The notes under the pieces were generated by a model. The model searched no databases and had not been told where the DNA came from. It saw only the letters and a program-made list of their open reading frames with translations. 64,000 bases of DNA from Actinomycetota bacterium (lineage in GTDB: Bacteria; Actinomycetota; Geothermincolia; Geothermincolales; RBG-13-55-18), in assembly GCA_014360645.1 (NCBI GenBank), contig JACIXD010000003.1, forward strand, positions 124,001 through 188,000, in the 5' to 3' direction. The position numbers were made by a program, and so were the translations under genes. Shown here piece after piece: positions 15,687-23,998 of the stretch (position 1 is its first letter; each line of letters opens with the position of its first letter).

Positions 15687-16967
15687 ATGTTCATCGACGA
15701 GGCGAGGATAAAGGTTAGGGGAGGCCGCGGGGGCGACGGCTGCACCAGCTTTCACCGCGAGAAGTATCGTCCCCTGGGCGGCCCGGACGGCGGGGACGGA
15801 GGCAGGGGAGGCTCGGTGATCATCCGCGCCTCGGAGGGCGTGAACACCTTGGTGGAATACACGCGCAGAAAACACTTCCGGGCGGAGGACGGGGGGAGCG
15901 GGTCCGGCAACGACCGCCGCGGGGCGGACGGCGAGGACCTGGTGCTCCTGGTGCCCGTGGGCACGCAGGTGAGGGGCGATGGAGGGGAGCTGCTGGCGGA
16001 CCTCTCCCGGCCCGGCAGGGAAATGGTCGCCGCCGCGGGCGGCAGGGGAGGCCGCGGGAACGCCTCCTTCGCCACCCCGGCGCGTAGGGCCCCCGACTTC
16101 TCGGAGCGGGGCGAGCCGGGTGAGGAGAGATGGATACGTCTGGAGCTGAAGCTGCTGGCGGACGTGGGCCTGGTAGGGCTTCCCAACGCAGGAAAATCCA
16201 CCCTCGTCTCGCGCCTCTCGGCGGCGAGGCCCCGCATCGCGGACTATCCCTTCACCACCCTGGAGCCGGTGCTGGGGGTGGTGCGGGTGGACGAGGAGAG
16301 GAGCTTCGTCATCTCGGACCTGCCCGGCCTGGTGGAGGGGGCGCACCGGGGAAAGGGACTGGGCCTGCGCTTCCTGCGCCATGTGGAGCGGACGGCGGTC
16401 ATCCTGCACCTTCTCGACCTCTCGCCCCACGCCCCCCTCGCCCCCGCAAGCGCCCTGGAAGTGGTGCTCGGGGAGCTCTCCTCCTACGGGGCGGGCCTGA
16501 TGGAGAGGCGCCACCTGGTGGCCGGCTCAAAGCTGGACGTCGCCGACCCCCTGCGGCTGGAGGAAGCCAGGAGGGCGGCGGCCGAGAGGGGCTGGGATTT
16601 CTATCCCCTCTCCTCCGTGAGCGGCGAGGGGCTGATGTCCCTGGTGCTGAGGCTGGCGGAGCTGGTGGAGGAGGCGCGCGGGGAGTGCGGCGGGGAGCTG
16701 CCGCGGGAGAGGACCCTTTACACCTACGACCCCCAGCGGGAGGGCGGCTTCAGGGTCTCGCGCCGCGGAGATGCCTTCCACGTGGAGGGGAAGAGGGTGG
16801 AGCGGCTGGTGAAGAGCCTGGACCTCTCGAACCCCCAGGCCCTCTCCTATATGCAGGCGCGCTTGATGCGGATGGGCGTGGAGGAGGAGCTGATGAGGCA
16901 GGGTGCCGGAGAGGGCGATACGGTGGTCATCGCCGGATACGTCTTCGATTTCCTCCCCGGGCGCTAA
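15687..16967 (+). CDS. obgE: Obg/CgtA GTPase
   Basis: Essential GTPase acting in 50S assembly and stress control. 426 aa: Gly-rich Obg fold (FIDEARIKVRGGRGGDGC), G domain with G1 GLPNAGKST near residue 165 and G3 DLPGLVEGAHRGKGLG, then an OCT domain over the last ~75 residues (FHVEGKRVERLVKSLDL). The G4 motif is SKLD rather than the usual NKxD (VAGSKLDVAD), which may affect nucleotide choice. The start ATG 15687 directly precedes the Obg fold. Downstream proB and nadD keep the classic obg-proB-proA-nadD order. Confidence 0.97.
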   Translation: MFIDEARIKVRGGRGGDGCTSFHREKYRPLGGPDGGDGGRGGSVIIRASEGVNTLVEYTRRKHFRAEDGGSGSGNDRRGADGEDLVLLVPVGTQVRGDGGELLADLSRPGREMVAAAGGRGGRGNASFATPARRAPDFSERGEPGEERWIRLELKLLADVGLVGLPNAGKSTLVSRLSAARPRIADYPFTTLEPVLGVVRVDEERSFVISDLPGLVEGAHRGKGLGLRFLRHVERTAVILHLLDLSPHAPLAPASALEVVLGELSSYGAGLMERRHLVAGSKLDVADPLRLEEARRAAAERGWDFYPLSSVSGEGLMSLVLRLAELVEEARGECGGELPRERTLYTYDPQREGGFRVSRRGDAFHVEGKRVERLVKSLDLSNPQALSYMQARLMRMGVEEELMRQGAGEGDTVVIAGYVFDFLPGR

Positions 16968-17234
16968 GGGCGGCCGGGGCCCCGGTGCGGGCGGATGCGG
17001 TGATCTGCATGCCCCCCCGGCGGGGAGCGGCGGGACTTGAAGCCGCCGCGGGAATTATACTGGCTGTGTGCGGCGGTCCTTTCCGGGGGGGGAGGGGACG
17101 GGGAGCGAACCCGCACTTCGCGAGACGCGAGAAACGGAACGGCCATGACCGTCCGGGGACGGAAGGACGGGACGGGACGCGAAAGACGCCGGAGCGCATC
17201 AAGAGAGGGAAGACAGAGAGAGGGAATATACGGG

Positions 17235-18374
17235 ATGACGGCGGCTGAGAAAAGGAGGAGGATCGACGCGAGGCGCGTGGTGGTGAAGGTGGGCACCTAT
17301 ACCCTGAGCGACCACGCGGGACGCCTGGACCGCGCCCAGATGCGGGGATTGGTGGGGCAGGTGGCTTCCCTGCGGCGGGACGGGCGTGAGGTGGTACTGG
17401 TGTCCTCAGGCGCCATCGCGGCGGGGGTGGAGCTGCTCGGCCTGGGGGAGCGTCCCCGCGACATCCCCACCCTGCAGGCGGCGTCCTCGGTGGGCCAGGG
17501 CCTTCTGGTGGGGCTGTACAGCGGATTCTTCGCCCAAGAGGGACTCAAGGTGGGACAGGTGCTCTTCACCCAGTACGATTTCGCCCACCGCAGCCAGTAC
17601 TTGAACGCCCGCAACACCTTCCGCCGCCTGCTGGAGATGGGGGTGGTGCCCCTGGTGAACGAGAACGACACCGTGGCGGTGGAGGAGATCCGTTTCGGGG
17701 ACAACGACCGCCTGGCGGCGCTGGTGGCGGTGCTGGTGGAGGCGGACCTGCTGGTGATGCTCTCCGATACCGAGGGCTTCTTCACCGCCGATCCCAAGCG
17801 GCACGCGGAGGCGGAGATCATCAGCGAGGTGGAGCACATCACACCGGAGATGTTCCGGCTGGCGGGAGGCGCTGTGGAAGAACATTCCAGCGGAGGCATG
17901 GCCGCCAAGCTGGAGGCCGCCAGCATAGCGGGCGCGGCGGGGATCGCCACGGTGATGGCCTACGGGCGCGAGCGCGAGGTCCTTGAGAGGGTGTTGGCCG
18001 GGGAGCGCCTCGGCACCTATTTCCACCCCCCGGCGAGGAAGCTGCGCGGGCAGAAGCACTGGATAGCCTACGGAGCGCGCCCGCGGGGGACCATCGTGGT
18101 GGACCGGGGCGCCCGCGAAGCCCTCCTGCGCGGCGGCCGGAGCCTGCTGCCGGCGGGGGTGCTGGAATGCCGCGGGGAGTTCGTCTCCGGCGACGCCGTG
18201 GAGGTGGTGGACGAGGAGGGGAGGAGGATAGCCCGCGGCATCTGCGGGCTTTCGTCCGCGGAGCTGGAGATGGTCAAGGGACTGCGCAGCGACGAGGCGG
18301 CATGCCGCCTGGGAGAAGAGGAGTGCGAGGAGGTCATCCACCGCGATTACCTGGTGATCCTGGATAGCGGGTGA
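17235..18374 (+). CDS. proB: Glutamate 5-kinase with PUA domain
   Basis: First step of proline synthesis: phosphorylates glutamate to gamma-glutamyl phosphate. 379 aa. Amino-acid-kinase domain with VVKVGTYTLS, VSSGAIAAGVELLGL, NENDTVAVEEIRFGDND and SDTEGFFTADP; C-terminal PUA domain from about residue 285. The usual KxGSS start is KVGTYT. ATG 17235 places the kinase fold 14 residues in; the open frame extends upstream without family similarity. The upstream gap (16968-17234) holds TATACT at 17056, a possible -10. Confidence 0.95.
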   Translation: MTAAEKRRRIDARRVVVKVGTYTLSDHAGRLDRAQMRGLVGQVASLRRDGREVVLVSSGAIAAGVELLGLGERPRDIPTLQAASSVGQGLLVGLYSGFFAQEGLKVGQVLFTQYDFAHRSQYLNARNTFRRLLEMGVVPLVNENDTVAVEEIRFGDNDRLAALVAVLVEADLLVMLSDTEGFFTADPKRHAEAEIISEVEHITPEMFRLAGGAVEEHSSGGMAAKLEAASIAGAAGIATVMAYGREREVLERVLAGERLGTYFHPPARKLRGQKHWIAYGARPRGTIVVDRGAREALLRGGRSLLPAGVLECRGEFVSGDAVEVVDEEGRRIARGICGLSSAELEMVKGLRSDEAACRLGEEECEEVIHRDYLVILDSG

Positions 18375-18419
18375 GGGGGAAGGGCGGTTTCCGGCCGGTC
18401 AGCGGGCGCTGCGGCGGGG

Positions 18420-18457
18420 CTCCCGCTTCCCGTGCGGGCATGTGCCCCTGCGCGGGA
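18420..18457 (+). other. Nested hairpin between proB and proA
   Basis: CTCCCGC (18420-18426) pairs with GCGGGAG (18451-18457), enclosing GGGCA-TG-TGCCC. No U-run. TATACT occurs at 18489-18494, 20 bp before proA, and could be a -10, but no good -35 is present. Confidence 0.35.
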
Positions 18458-18514
18458 GAGCAGGAATCGCGTTGAGGGCATCCAAGACTATACTTAGAGC
18501 GAAGGGGAGGAGAC

Positions 18515-19762
18515 ATGGGCCTTATCGAGGAGATGGGAGCCAGGGCGAAGGCCGCGTCCAGGGAGCTCTGCCTCATGGACGCTGATACCAAGAACCGCGC
18601 CCTGGAGGAGATGGCGCGCGCCCTCCTCGCCAGGAGCGGGGACATCCTGACCGCCAACCGCGAGGACCTGGAGGCGGGGCGGGAGTCGGGCATGAGCGAA
18701 GCGCTCGTCGACCGCCTGACCCTGACGGAGAAGAGGATCGAGGACATGGCGCGGGGCCTGCGCGAGGTGGCGGCCCTCACCGACCCCGTGGGGGAGGTCA
18801 TCGACGGCTGGAGGCTCCCCAACGGGCTCGAGATCCGTAAGGTGCGCGTCCCCCTGGGGGTGGTGGGGATCATCTACGAGGCGCGCCCCAACGTGACCGT
18901 GGACGCCGCGGGCCTGTGCGTGAAATCCGGGAACGCGGTCATCCTGCGCGGCAGCTCCTCCGCCATCCGCTCCAACCTCCTGCTCACCGAGGTCATAGCG
19001 GGGGCGGGGGAGGCGGCGGGCCTGCCCGCGGGTTCCATCCAGCTCATCCCCCTCACCGACCGCGAGTCGGCCAGGGAGCTCATGCGGTTGCGCACGTACG
19101 TGGACGTGCTCATCCCACGCGGCGGGGCCGGGCTCATCCGCACCGTGGTGGAGGAGAGCACGGTGCCGGTCATCGAGACGGGGGTGGGCAACTGCCATAC
19201 CTACGTGGACGCCAGCGCGGACCTGGAGATGGCGGAGAAGATCGTCATCAACGCCAAGACGCAGCGCCCCGGGGTATGCAACGCCATGGAGACCATGCTG
19301 GTGCACGAGGCGGTGGCGGAGGAGTTCCTGCCCCGCGCCGCGGCGGCCCTGCGGGAGCGGGGAGTGACCCTGAGGGGATGCGAGCGCACGCGCGCCATAT
19401 TACCGGGGATCGAGGCGGCCTCGGAGCAGGACTGGTACGAGGAGTATCTGGACCTCATCCTGGCGGTGAAGGTGGTCTCCTCGCTGCACGAGGCCATAGA
19501 GCACATCAACAACTACGGGTCGCGCCATTCCGAGGCCATCGTGACCCGCGACCTGGAAGCGGCGCGGCGCTTCACCGCGGAGGTGGACTCGGCGGACGTG
19601 TACGTCAACGCCAGCACACGGTTCACCGACGGAGGCCAGTTCGGGCTGGGGGCGGAGATCGGCATCTCCACCCAGAAGCTGCACGCCCGCGGGCCCATGA
19701 GCCTGCGCGAGCTCACCTCCAGCAAGTTCGTGATCTACGGGGAAGGACAGGTGAGGCCCTGA
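18515..19762 (+). CDS. proA: Glutamate-5-semialdehyde dehydrogenase (gamma-glutamyl phosphate reductase)
   Basis: NADPH-dependent second step of proline synthesis. 415 aa. Motifs: [25 protein letters not shown], the catalytic Cys in [15 protein letters not shown] near residue 255, and [26 protein letters not shown] before ATG 18515. The nadD start follows the proA stop by one base. Confidence 0.97.
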   Translation: MGLIEEMGARAKAASRELCLMDADTKNRALEEMARALLARSGDILTANREDLEAGRESGMSEALVDRLTLTEKRIEDMARGLREVAALTDPVGEVIDGWRLPNGLEIRKVRVPLGVVGIIYEARPNVTVDAAGLCVKSGNAVILRGSSSAIRSNLLLTEVIAGAGEAAGLPAGSIQLIPLTDRESARELMRLRTYVDVLIPRGGAGLIRTVVEESTVPVIETGVGNCHTYVDASADLEMAEKIVINAKTQRPGVCNAMETMLVHEAVAEEFLPRAAAALRERGVTLRGCERTRAILPGIEAASEQDWYEEYLDLILAVKVVSSLHEAIEHINNYGSRHSEAIVTRDLEAARRFTAEVDSADVYVNASTRFTDGGQFGLGAEIGISTQKLHARGPMSLRELTSSKFVIYGEGQVRP

Positions 19763-19763
19763 G

Positions 19764-20393
19764 ATGGGGAGGCTGCGGAGAAGGCGCATCGGGGTGATGG
19801 GGGGCACCTTCGACCCCATACACACCGGCCATCTGGTGACGGCGGAGGAGGCGCTGCACCAGTTCGGGCTGGACGAGGTGCTGTTCATCCCCAGCGGGCA
19901 TCCGCCGCACAAGGAGGACCGCGAGAGCCTGGACCCGGAGAGCAGGTACCTCATGGCGGTGATCGCCACCGCCGACAACCCCCGCTTCCGGGTGTCGCGC
20001 ATGGAGCTGGAGCGCCCCGGTCCCTCCTACACCATAGACACGGTGAGGGAGCTGCGGCGACTTTACGGTCCCGGCACCGACATCTTCTTCATCACCGGCG
20101 CCGACGCCATCCTGGAGATACTCACCTGGAAGGACCCGGAAAAGCTCCTGCGGGAGGCCAGGTTCATCGCCGCCACCCGCCCGGGGTATGACCTGAAGAG
20201 ACTGGAAGACGCCCTGCCGGAGGCGGAGAAGGAGAGGCACGCCGAAGACCCGCGCGTGCTGGTGATGGAGATCCCCGCCCTCGCCATCTCCTCCACCGAT
20301 ATCCGCGAGAGGGTAAGGGAGGGGAGGCCCGTAACCTACCTGGTGCCGAAGGGGGTCAGGGAGTTCATAGAGAAGAACGGGTTCTATCGTTGA
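19764..20393 (+). CDS. nadD: Nicotinate-nucleotide adenylyltransferase
   Basis: Makes deamido-NAD from nicotinate mononucleotide and ATP. 209 aa. Nucleotidyltransferase motif GGTFDPIHTGHL at the N-terminus, PSGHPPHKED, GADAILEILTWKDPEKL, and the C-terminal ISSTDIRERVREG. Its stop TGA overlaps the TTG start of the next gene. In actinobacteria this gene commonly neighbours a LytR_C protein and rsfS, as here. Confidence 0.96.
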   Translation: MGRLRRRRIGVMGGTFDPIHTGHLVTAEEALHQFGLDEVLFIPSGHPPHKEDRESLDPESRYLMAVIATADNPRFRVSRMELERPGPSYTIDTVRELRRLYGPGTDIFFITGADAILEILTWKDPEKLLREARFIAATRPGYDLKRLEDALPEAEKERHAEDPRVLVMEIPALAISSTDIRERVREGRPVTYLVPKGVREFIEKNGFYR

Positions 20394-21661
20394 GAAGGAA
20401 AGGGGAAGCGGAGGCGCCCGAGAGCGCGGTCAAGGTCAGGCCCTCGCGGGTAAAGAGGCGGCGGGAGGCGGAGACGAGGAGAAGGCGCCGCGCCGTCATC
20501 ATCATCGCCCTGGCGGTGGGGCTGACCCTGGCGCTGGGCGCCGCGCTGGACATCCCCTACATAAACCTAGCACGGGTGGCGGGCGCGAAGCTGGGCGAGC
20601 TCCTCTCCTCTTCCCCCGGGGAGACGGGGGAGGCCGGGCCCTCGTACCTTTTTCTCACCCATCCCCGGAACGGGAGCCGTCTGGAGGGCGACGTATCGGT
20701 GCTCCTGGCCCTCTATGCGGACAGGATGGAGGGCGAGGAGGGGCGCACCGTGTTGGGGCTGGCCCTCTTCACCTATTCGACGGCCACGGGAGCGGGGGAG
20801 GTGTACATCGTGCCCGAGGACTCCGTGGCCTACGACGCATCCGGGAGGGAGACCGACCTGCGGAGGGCGCTGCGCGAGGATAACGGAGACGACCTCCTCA
20901 TCGGCACGGTGTCCAACCTCGCGGGCGAGGAGGTCGACTACCTGGTGGAGGTGGAGTTCTGGGAGGCGGTGAGGGTCTTCCAGGGGCTGCGGCCTCCCCC
21001 CTTGCTCATGGGCGAGGACACGGTACTGGTGAACTCCATGAACGGGGAGAGCGATTTCCTGGCGCGGGGCCAGGAGGTGAGGGATACCGACCGCCTCTTG
21101 TTGTGGCTCCTGGGAGCGGACGAGACGGATCGCAGGGAGGCCTACGCGAGGCGCGGGGAACGCGCTCGCCTCTACCTAGAGGAGCTCCGGGAGGAGAGGG
21201 GCGGGCAGGCGGAAGGGCTTCTCTCCGAAGAGGCTGCGGAGGGGTTGAAGATGAGGCCCTCCACCGCCTCGTGGCAGGGCGACCGGGAGTACCTCCTCTC
21301 CATGCTGCGGGCCTTCCTGGAACTGGAAGAGGGAGACCTGGTGGTGCGTGCGGTGCCGCGGGTGGAGGTGCTGAACGGGTGCGGCCTCCCGGACCTGGGC
21401 AAGAAGGTGGGGGAGAGGCTTCTCTCCCTGGGGGTCCCCCTGGCGGGGACGGGCGGAAACGCCAAGATCAACGTGGACGGAGAGGAGGTCAACGACTTCA
21501 CCCACCAGGAAAGCGTGATCATCTACCGCAGCGAGGCCGCCAAAGTAGCCGCCTATGCCCGCTATCTGGGGGTCCTGCTCTCCGTGAAGGAGGTCAGGTT
21601 CGAGACGGGAGCAGGTCCGGAGGTGGTCCTCATCGCGGGGAGGGACCTCGCCGCGCCATGA
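20390..21661 (+). CDS. Membrane-anchored LCP-like protein with LytR_C domain
   Basis: 423 aa. A very basic N-terminus and one transmembrane helix at about 35-53 (VIIIALAVGLTLALGAAL) are followed by an extracytoplasmic region resembling a LytR-CpsA-Psr domain. The last ~90 residues form a LytR_C domain (RVEVLNGCGLPDLGKKVGERLLSLG). Active LCP phosphotransferases carry conserved Arg/Asp residues in an IPRD-like segment; the matching place here reads YIVPEDSVAYD, so the enzyme may be degenerate. Start is TTG 20390, overlapping the nadD stop. Envelope role inferred. Confidence 0.75.
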   Translation: MRRKGEAEAPESAVKVRPSRVKRRREAETRRRRRAVIIIALAVGLTLALGAALDIPYINLARVAGAKLGELLSSSPGETGEAGPSYLFLTHPRNGSRLEGDVSVLLALYADRMEGEEGRTVLGLALFTYSTATGAGEVYIVPEDSVAYDASGRETDLRRALREDNGDDLLIGTVSNLAGEEVDYLVEVEFWEAVRVFQGLRPPPLLMGEDTVLVNSMNGESDFLARGQEVRDTDRLLLWLLGADETDRREAYARRGERARLYLEELREERGGQAEGLLSEEAAEGLKMRPSTASWQGDREYLLSMLRAFLELEEGDLVVRAVPRVEVLNGCGLPDLGKKVGERLLSLGVPLAGTGGNAKINVDGEEVNDFTHQESVIIYRSEAAKVAAYARYLGVLLSVKEVRFETGAGPEVVLIAGRDLAAP

Positions 21662-21761
21662 GGCCTGGGGCCGGAGGCGGGTTGTGATAAGCTTGGGATG
21701 GGACCCGGTGTGGCCGGGCCCGGGAACGCAGGCATGGCTCGAAGCGACGTAAAGGAGGTGC

Positions 21762-22142
21762 GTGGCGGCGGAGGAAAACAGGGAGCTCGCGATCGCGGCG
21801 GCGAAAGCCGCCTCCGACAAGAAGGCTCAGGACATCCTGGTGATGGACATGCGGGAGGTGATGGTCCTCACCGATTATTTCGTCATCTGCAGCGGCAACA
21901 CCGACCGTCAGGTGGGGAGCATCCGCGAGGCGGTGGAGGAGAGGCTCGCCGCCATGGGACACAAGCCGGCCCGGCGCGAGGGGGAACGGCACCGCAGGTG
22001 GGTGCTCCTGGATTACGTCGACGTGGTGGTGCACGTCTTCCGCGCGGAGGAACGCGCCTACTACGAGATCGAGAGGCTTTGGAAGGACGCCCCCCTGGTG
22101 GAGTGGGAAGAGGAGACGGGAAAGGCCGCGACGTCGCGCTGA
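21762..22142 (+). CDS. rsfS: Ribosomal silencing factor RsfS
   Basis: Binds uL14 and blocks 30S-50S joining in starvation. 126 aa, normal length. Signature segments: KKAQDILVMDMRE, LTDYFVICSGNTDRQVGSI, and WVLLDYVDVVVHVF with YYEIERLW. GTG 21762 follows AAAGGAGG. Its place after nadD is widely conserved. Confidence 0.95.
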   Translation: MAAEENRELAIAAAKAASDKKAQDILVMDMREVMVLTDYFVICSGNTDRQVGSIREAVEERLAAMGHKPARREGERHRRWVLLDYVDVVVHVFRAEERAYYEIERLWKDAPLVEWEEETGKAATSR

Positions 22143-22276
22143 GCTCTCCCGACGACCGGAGGCGGAGGGAAGGTGACGTGGGAGCGCAGCCGCCGGGACC
22201 ACCTCGCGGGGATCTGCCCGAGAGGGGTCGCGGCCGTGGCCCGGGCGCGAGGGCATGCGTCCGCAAAGGGCGGTCG

Positions 22277-22305
22277 TTGACGGGTTTTTTGACAGTCCTT
22301 ATACT
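22277..22305 (+). promoter_or_regulatory. Sigma70-type promoter of tRNA-Ala
   Basis: TTGACG (22277-22282), 17-bp spacer containing a T6 run, TATACT (22300-22305). Start expected about 22312, a few bases before the mature tRNA 5' end at 22323. Confidence 0.85.
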
Positions 22306-22322
22306 TCATTAAGTGCGGTGAT

Positions 22323-22397
22323 GGGGCCGTGGCGCAGTGGGAGCGCGCTACCTTGGCATGGTAGAGGTCACGGGTTCAAGTCCCGTCGGCTCCACCA
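22323..22397 (+). tRNA. tRNA-Ala (anticodon GGC)
   Basis: Cloverleaf read by eye: acceptor GGGGCCG with CGGCTCC (one G-T pair), D arm GCGC...GCGC, anticodon stem CTACC/GGTAG with loop TTGGCAT giving anticodon GGC, T arm ACGGGTTCAAGTCCCGT, discriminator A and encoded CCA at 22395-22397. Own promoter and terminator flank it. Confidence 0.96.
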
Positions 22398-22404
22398 GCA
22401 TCCA

Positions 22405-22446
22405 ACCGGGGTTTTGCGATAGCGAAACCCCGGTCTTATCTTCTTT
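22405..22446 (+). terminator. Rho-independent terminator after tRNA-Ala
   Basis: ACCGGGGTTT (22405-22414) with AAACCCCGGT (22425-22434), inner TGC/GCG extension and GATA loop, then CTTATCTTCTTT. Confidence 0.9.
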
Positions 22447-22662
22447 ACGGAAAACCCGTCTGAAGAGTAGCTCTTATTGGGGTTTGGTTCATCCGGGGAC
22501 CGAGGGATAGGGGAGCGGGTGCCTAGGTTCAGAAACACGGTGGACTTTTTATATTTTGTGCTTCATGCTATTGATATGAGCGCATCTGTCCGGCAGGGGT
22601 GGCTGCGGGTGGCCCGGTCGGAGTGAAAGAGCTGGTCGAGGAGGAGAAGAGGAGGTAGGAAG

Positions 22663-23172
22663 TTGAGGAAAGCTGCAGTGATGCTGCTCCTGCTGGCTAT
22701 GGCCGCGTCCCTGGTCATGGCGGTGGGCTGCGGCGGAAGCAAGACCACGGTGAAGACCCCCGAGGGAGAGGTGAGGGTCGAGGAGAAGGACGGAAAGGTC
22801 ACCTACGAGACCGAAGAGGGCAAGGTGACCTACGAGGGTTCGGACAAGGCACCCAGCGAGGCGGAGCTGGGAGCGCCGATCTATCCCGGCGCGGAATACG
22901 TGGAGGGAAGCGGGGGATCGGCCACCGCCACCGGGCCCGAAGGAGAGTTCAGCACCGCGGGAGCGGAGTTCATGACCAAGGATAGCTATTCCAAGGTCGT
23001 CGACTTCTACCGGGACAAGCTGGGCGAACCCATGTACCAGGACACCGCCACCAAGGAGGCCACCTGGATGATGAACGTGAACGAGGAGTCGTTCACGGTG
23101 GTCACCGTCAGCGAGGAGAACGGTGAGGTCAAGATAACCATCGGGCGCATGGCCGGCAAGGGCGGCCTGTGA
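22663..23172 (+). CDS. Small secreted lipoprotein of unknown function
   Basis: 169 aa. Lipoprotein signal peptide ending AVGCGGSKTTV (lipid-modified Cys about residue 23). A short internally repetitive acidic stretch follows (GEVRVEEKDGKVTYETEEG, then GKVTYEG), and then a compact domain beginning GAPIYPGAEY and including DSYSKVVDFYRDKLGEP. That layout resembles small actinobacterial lipoproteins with no known role. The start is TTG 22663, favoured by AGGAGG about 8 bases upstream. Upstream, TATATT at 22550 with TTCAGA 16 bp before may be its promoter. A clear terminator follows. Confidence 0.8.
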   Translation: MRKAAVMLLLLAMAASLVMAVGCGGSKTTVKTPEGEVRVEEKDGKVTYETEEGKVTYEGSDKAPSEAELGAPIYPGAEYVEGSGGSATATGPEGEFSTAGAEFMTKDSYSKVVDFYRDKLGEPMYQDTATKEATWMMNVNEESFTVVTVSEENGEVKITIGRMAGKGGL

Positions 23173-23194
23173 ACGGCTAAAGGCGCGTACCCGG

Positions 23195-23227
23195 GGCCCG
23201 GTTGTCTATCCGGGCCTCCTTTTTTTG
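23195..23227 (+). terminator. Rho-independent terminator after the lipoprotein gene
   Basis: GGCCCGG (23195-23201), 8-base loop, CCGGGCC (23210-23216), then TCCTTTTTTT. Confidence 0.88.
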
Positions 23228-23998
23228 CAGGGCGGAAGATCGAGCGATTTCTTATAGCGGGGTCGGTTTGCCGGTGAAGGGATGCAGATCCCCCTCCTGT
23301 GCTGACAGGCCGTTCCTTGGGGTCCGGGATTTACGGCTCGTCCCATCAACTGCACGGACCTATCCCTTTCGCCGCCGATATTGCCGCTATCTCGCCCGAA
23401 GCAGACGGTCGTCCTCCGGCCGCCGGCGGGTTCCGACTGCCGTAACGCGCATGACCCGCGCAAAGCATTCAACTTTCCGCGGACCTCCGGGATGTAAGAC
23501 CACGCATATCGGGGCACATGCGGCGCAGATGCTACTACGCGGGCAGGTTTACTACTCTGGGGGCATGGACGATGCTGATGGATTCGCAGAATCGAACGTT
23601 ATTCATGCCGTCCGTTCATTGACTGCCGGATAACAGGCGGATATAGTAATGGCGTGTCAGTTCCAAGGGGTGGGCCTCGGTGAGTGAGCGGCGGCCGCGG
23701 AGCTCCCCGAGGCGGACAGATCCGGTACGCGGCGTTCCCCGGCTCGCATGGACGTGGCGGGGCGGTCGGGCCGGACCGTTGGGGAGCGGCGCGCGCGGGA
23801 AGGCGTCGGACGGGCGCGGAGGCGGGAGTTGCGTCCGGCCCCGAGGGCGCGGGTTCGAGCCGGGAACGGGGACGACGGCGGGGGGAGGTATTCACGGAAC
23901 AGCAGGACGCCCCGTTTCCGCGGGGCATCCGAGGGTATGGATGCCGACGAGGCGGCGAAGGTCCGGGGTTCGTCATGACGAGAAAGGGGTAGAAGGCG
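23228..23998. other. 771-bp intergenic region with one promoter
   Basis: No convincing coding sequence on either strand. It contains the promoter at 23619-23647 and the ~345-nt GC-rich leader of the acyl-CoA synthetase gene. A small hairpin (GCCCCG/CGGGGC near 23910-23930) is visible; no riboswitch class is recognised. Confidence 0.6.
23619..23647 (+). promoter_or_regulatory. Sigma70-type promoter upstream of the acyl-CoA synthetase
   Basis: TTGACT (23619-23624), 17-bp spacer, TATAGT (23642-23647). Faces the acyl-CoA synthetase, leaving a leader of about 345 nt. Confidence 0.75.

Noticed and set aside
23684-23992. Short plus-strand frames in the acyl-CoA synthetase leader
   Set aside because: Arg/Gly-rich in all frames, no Shine-Dalgarno, no family likeness.
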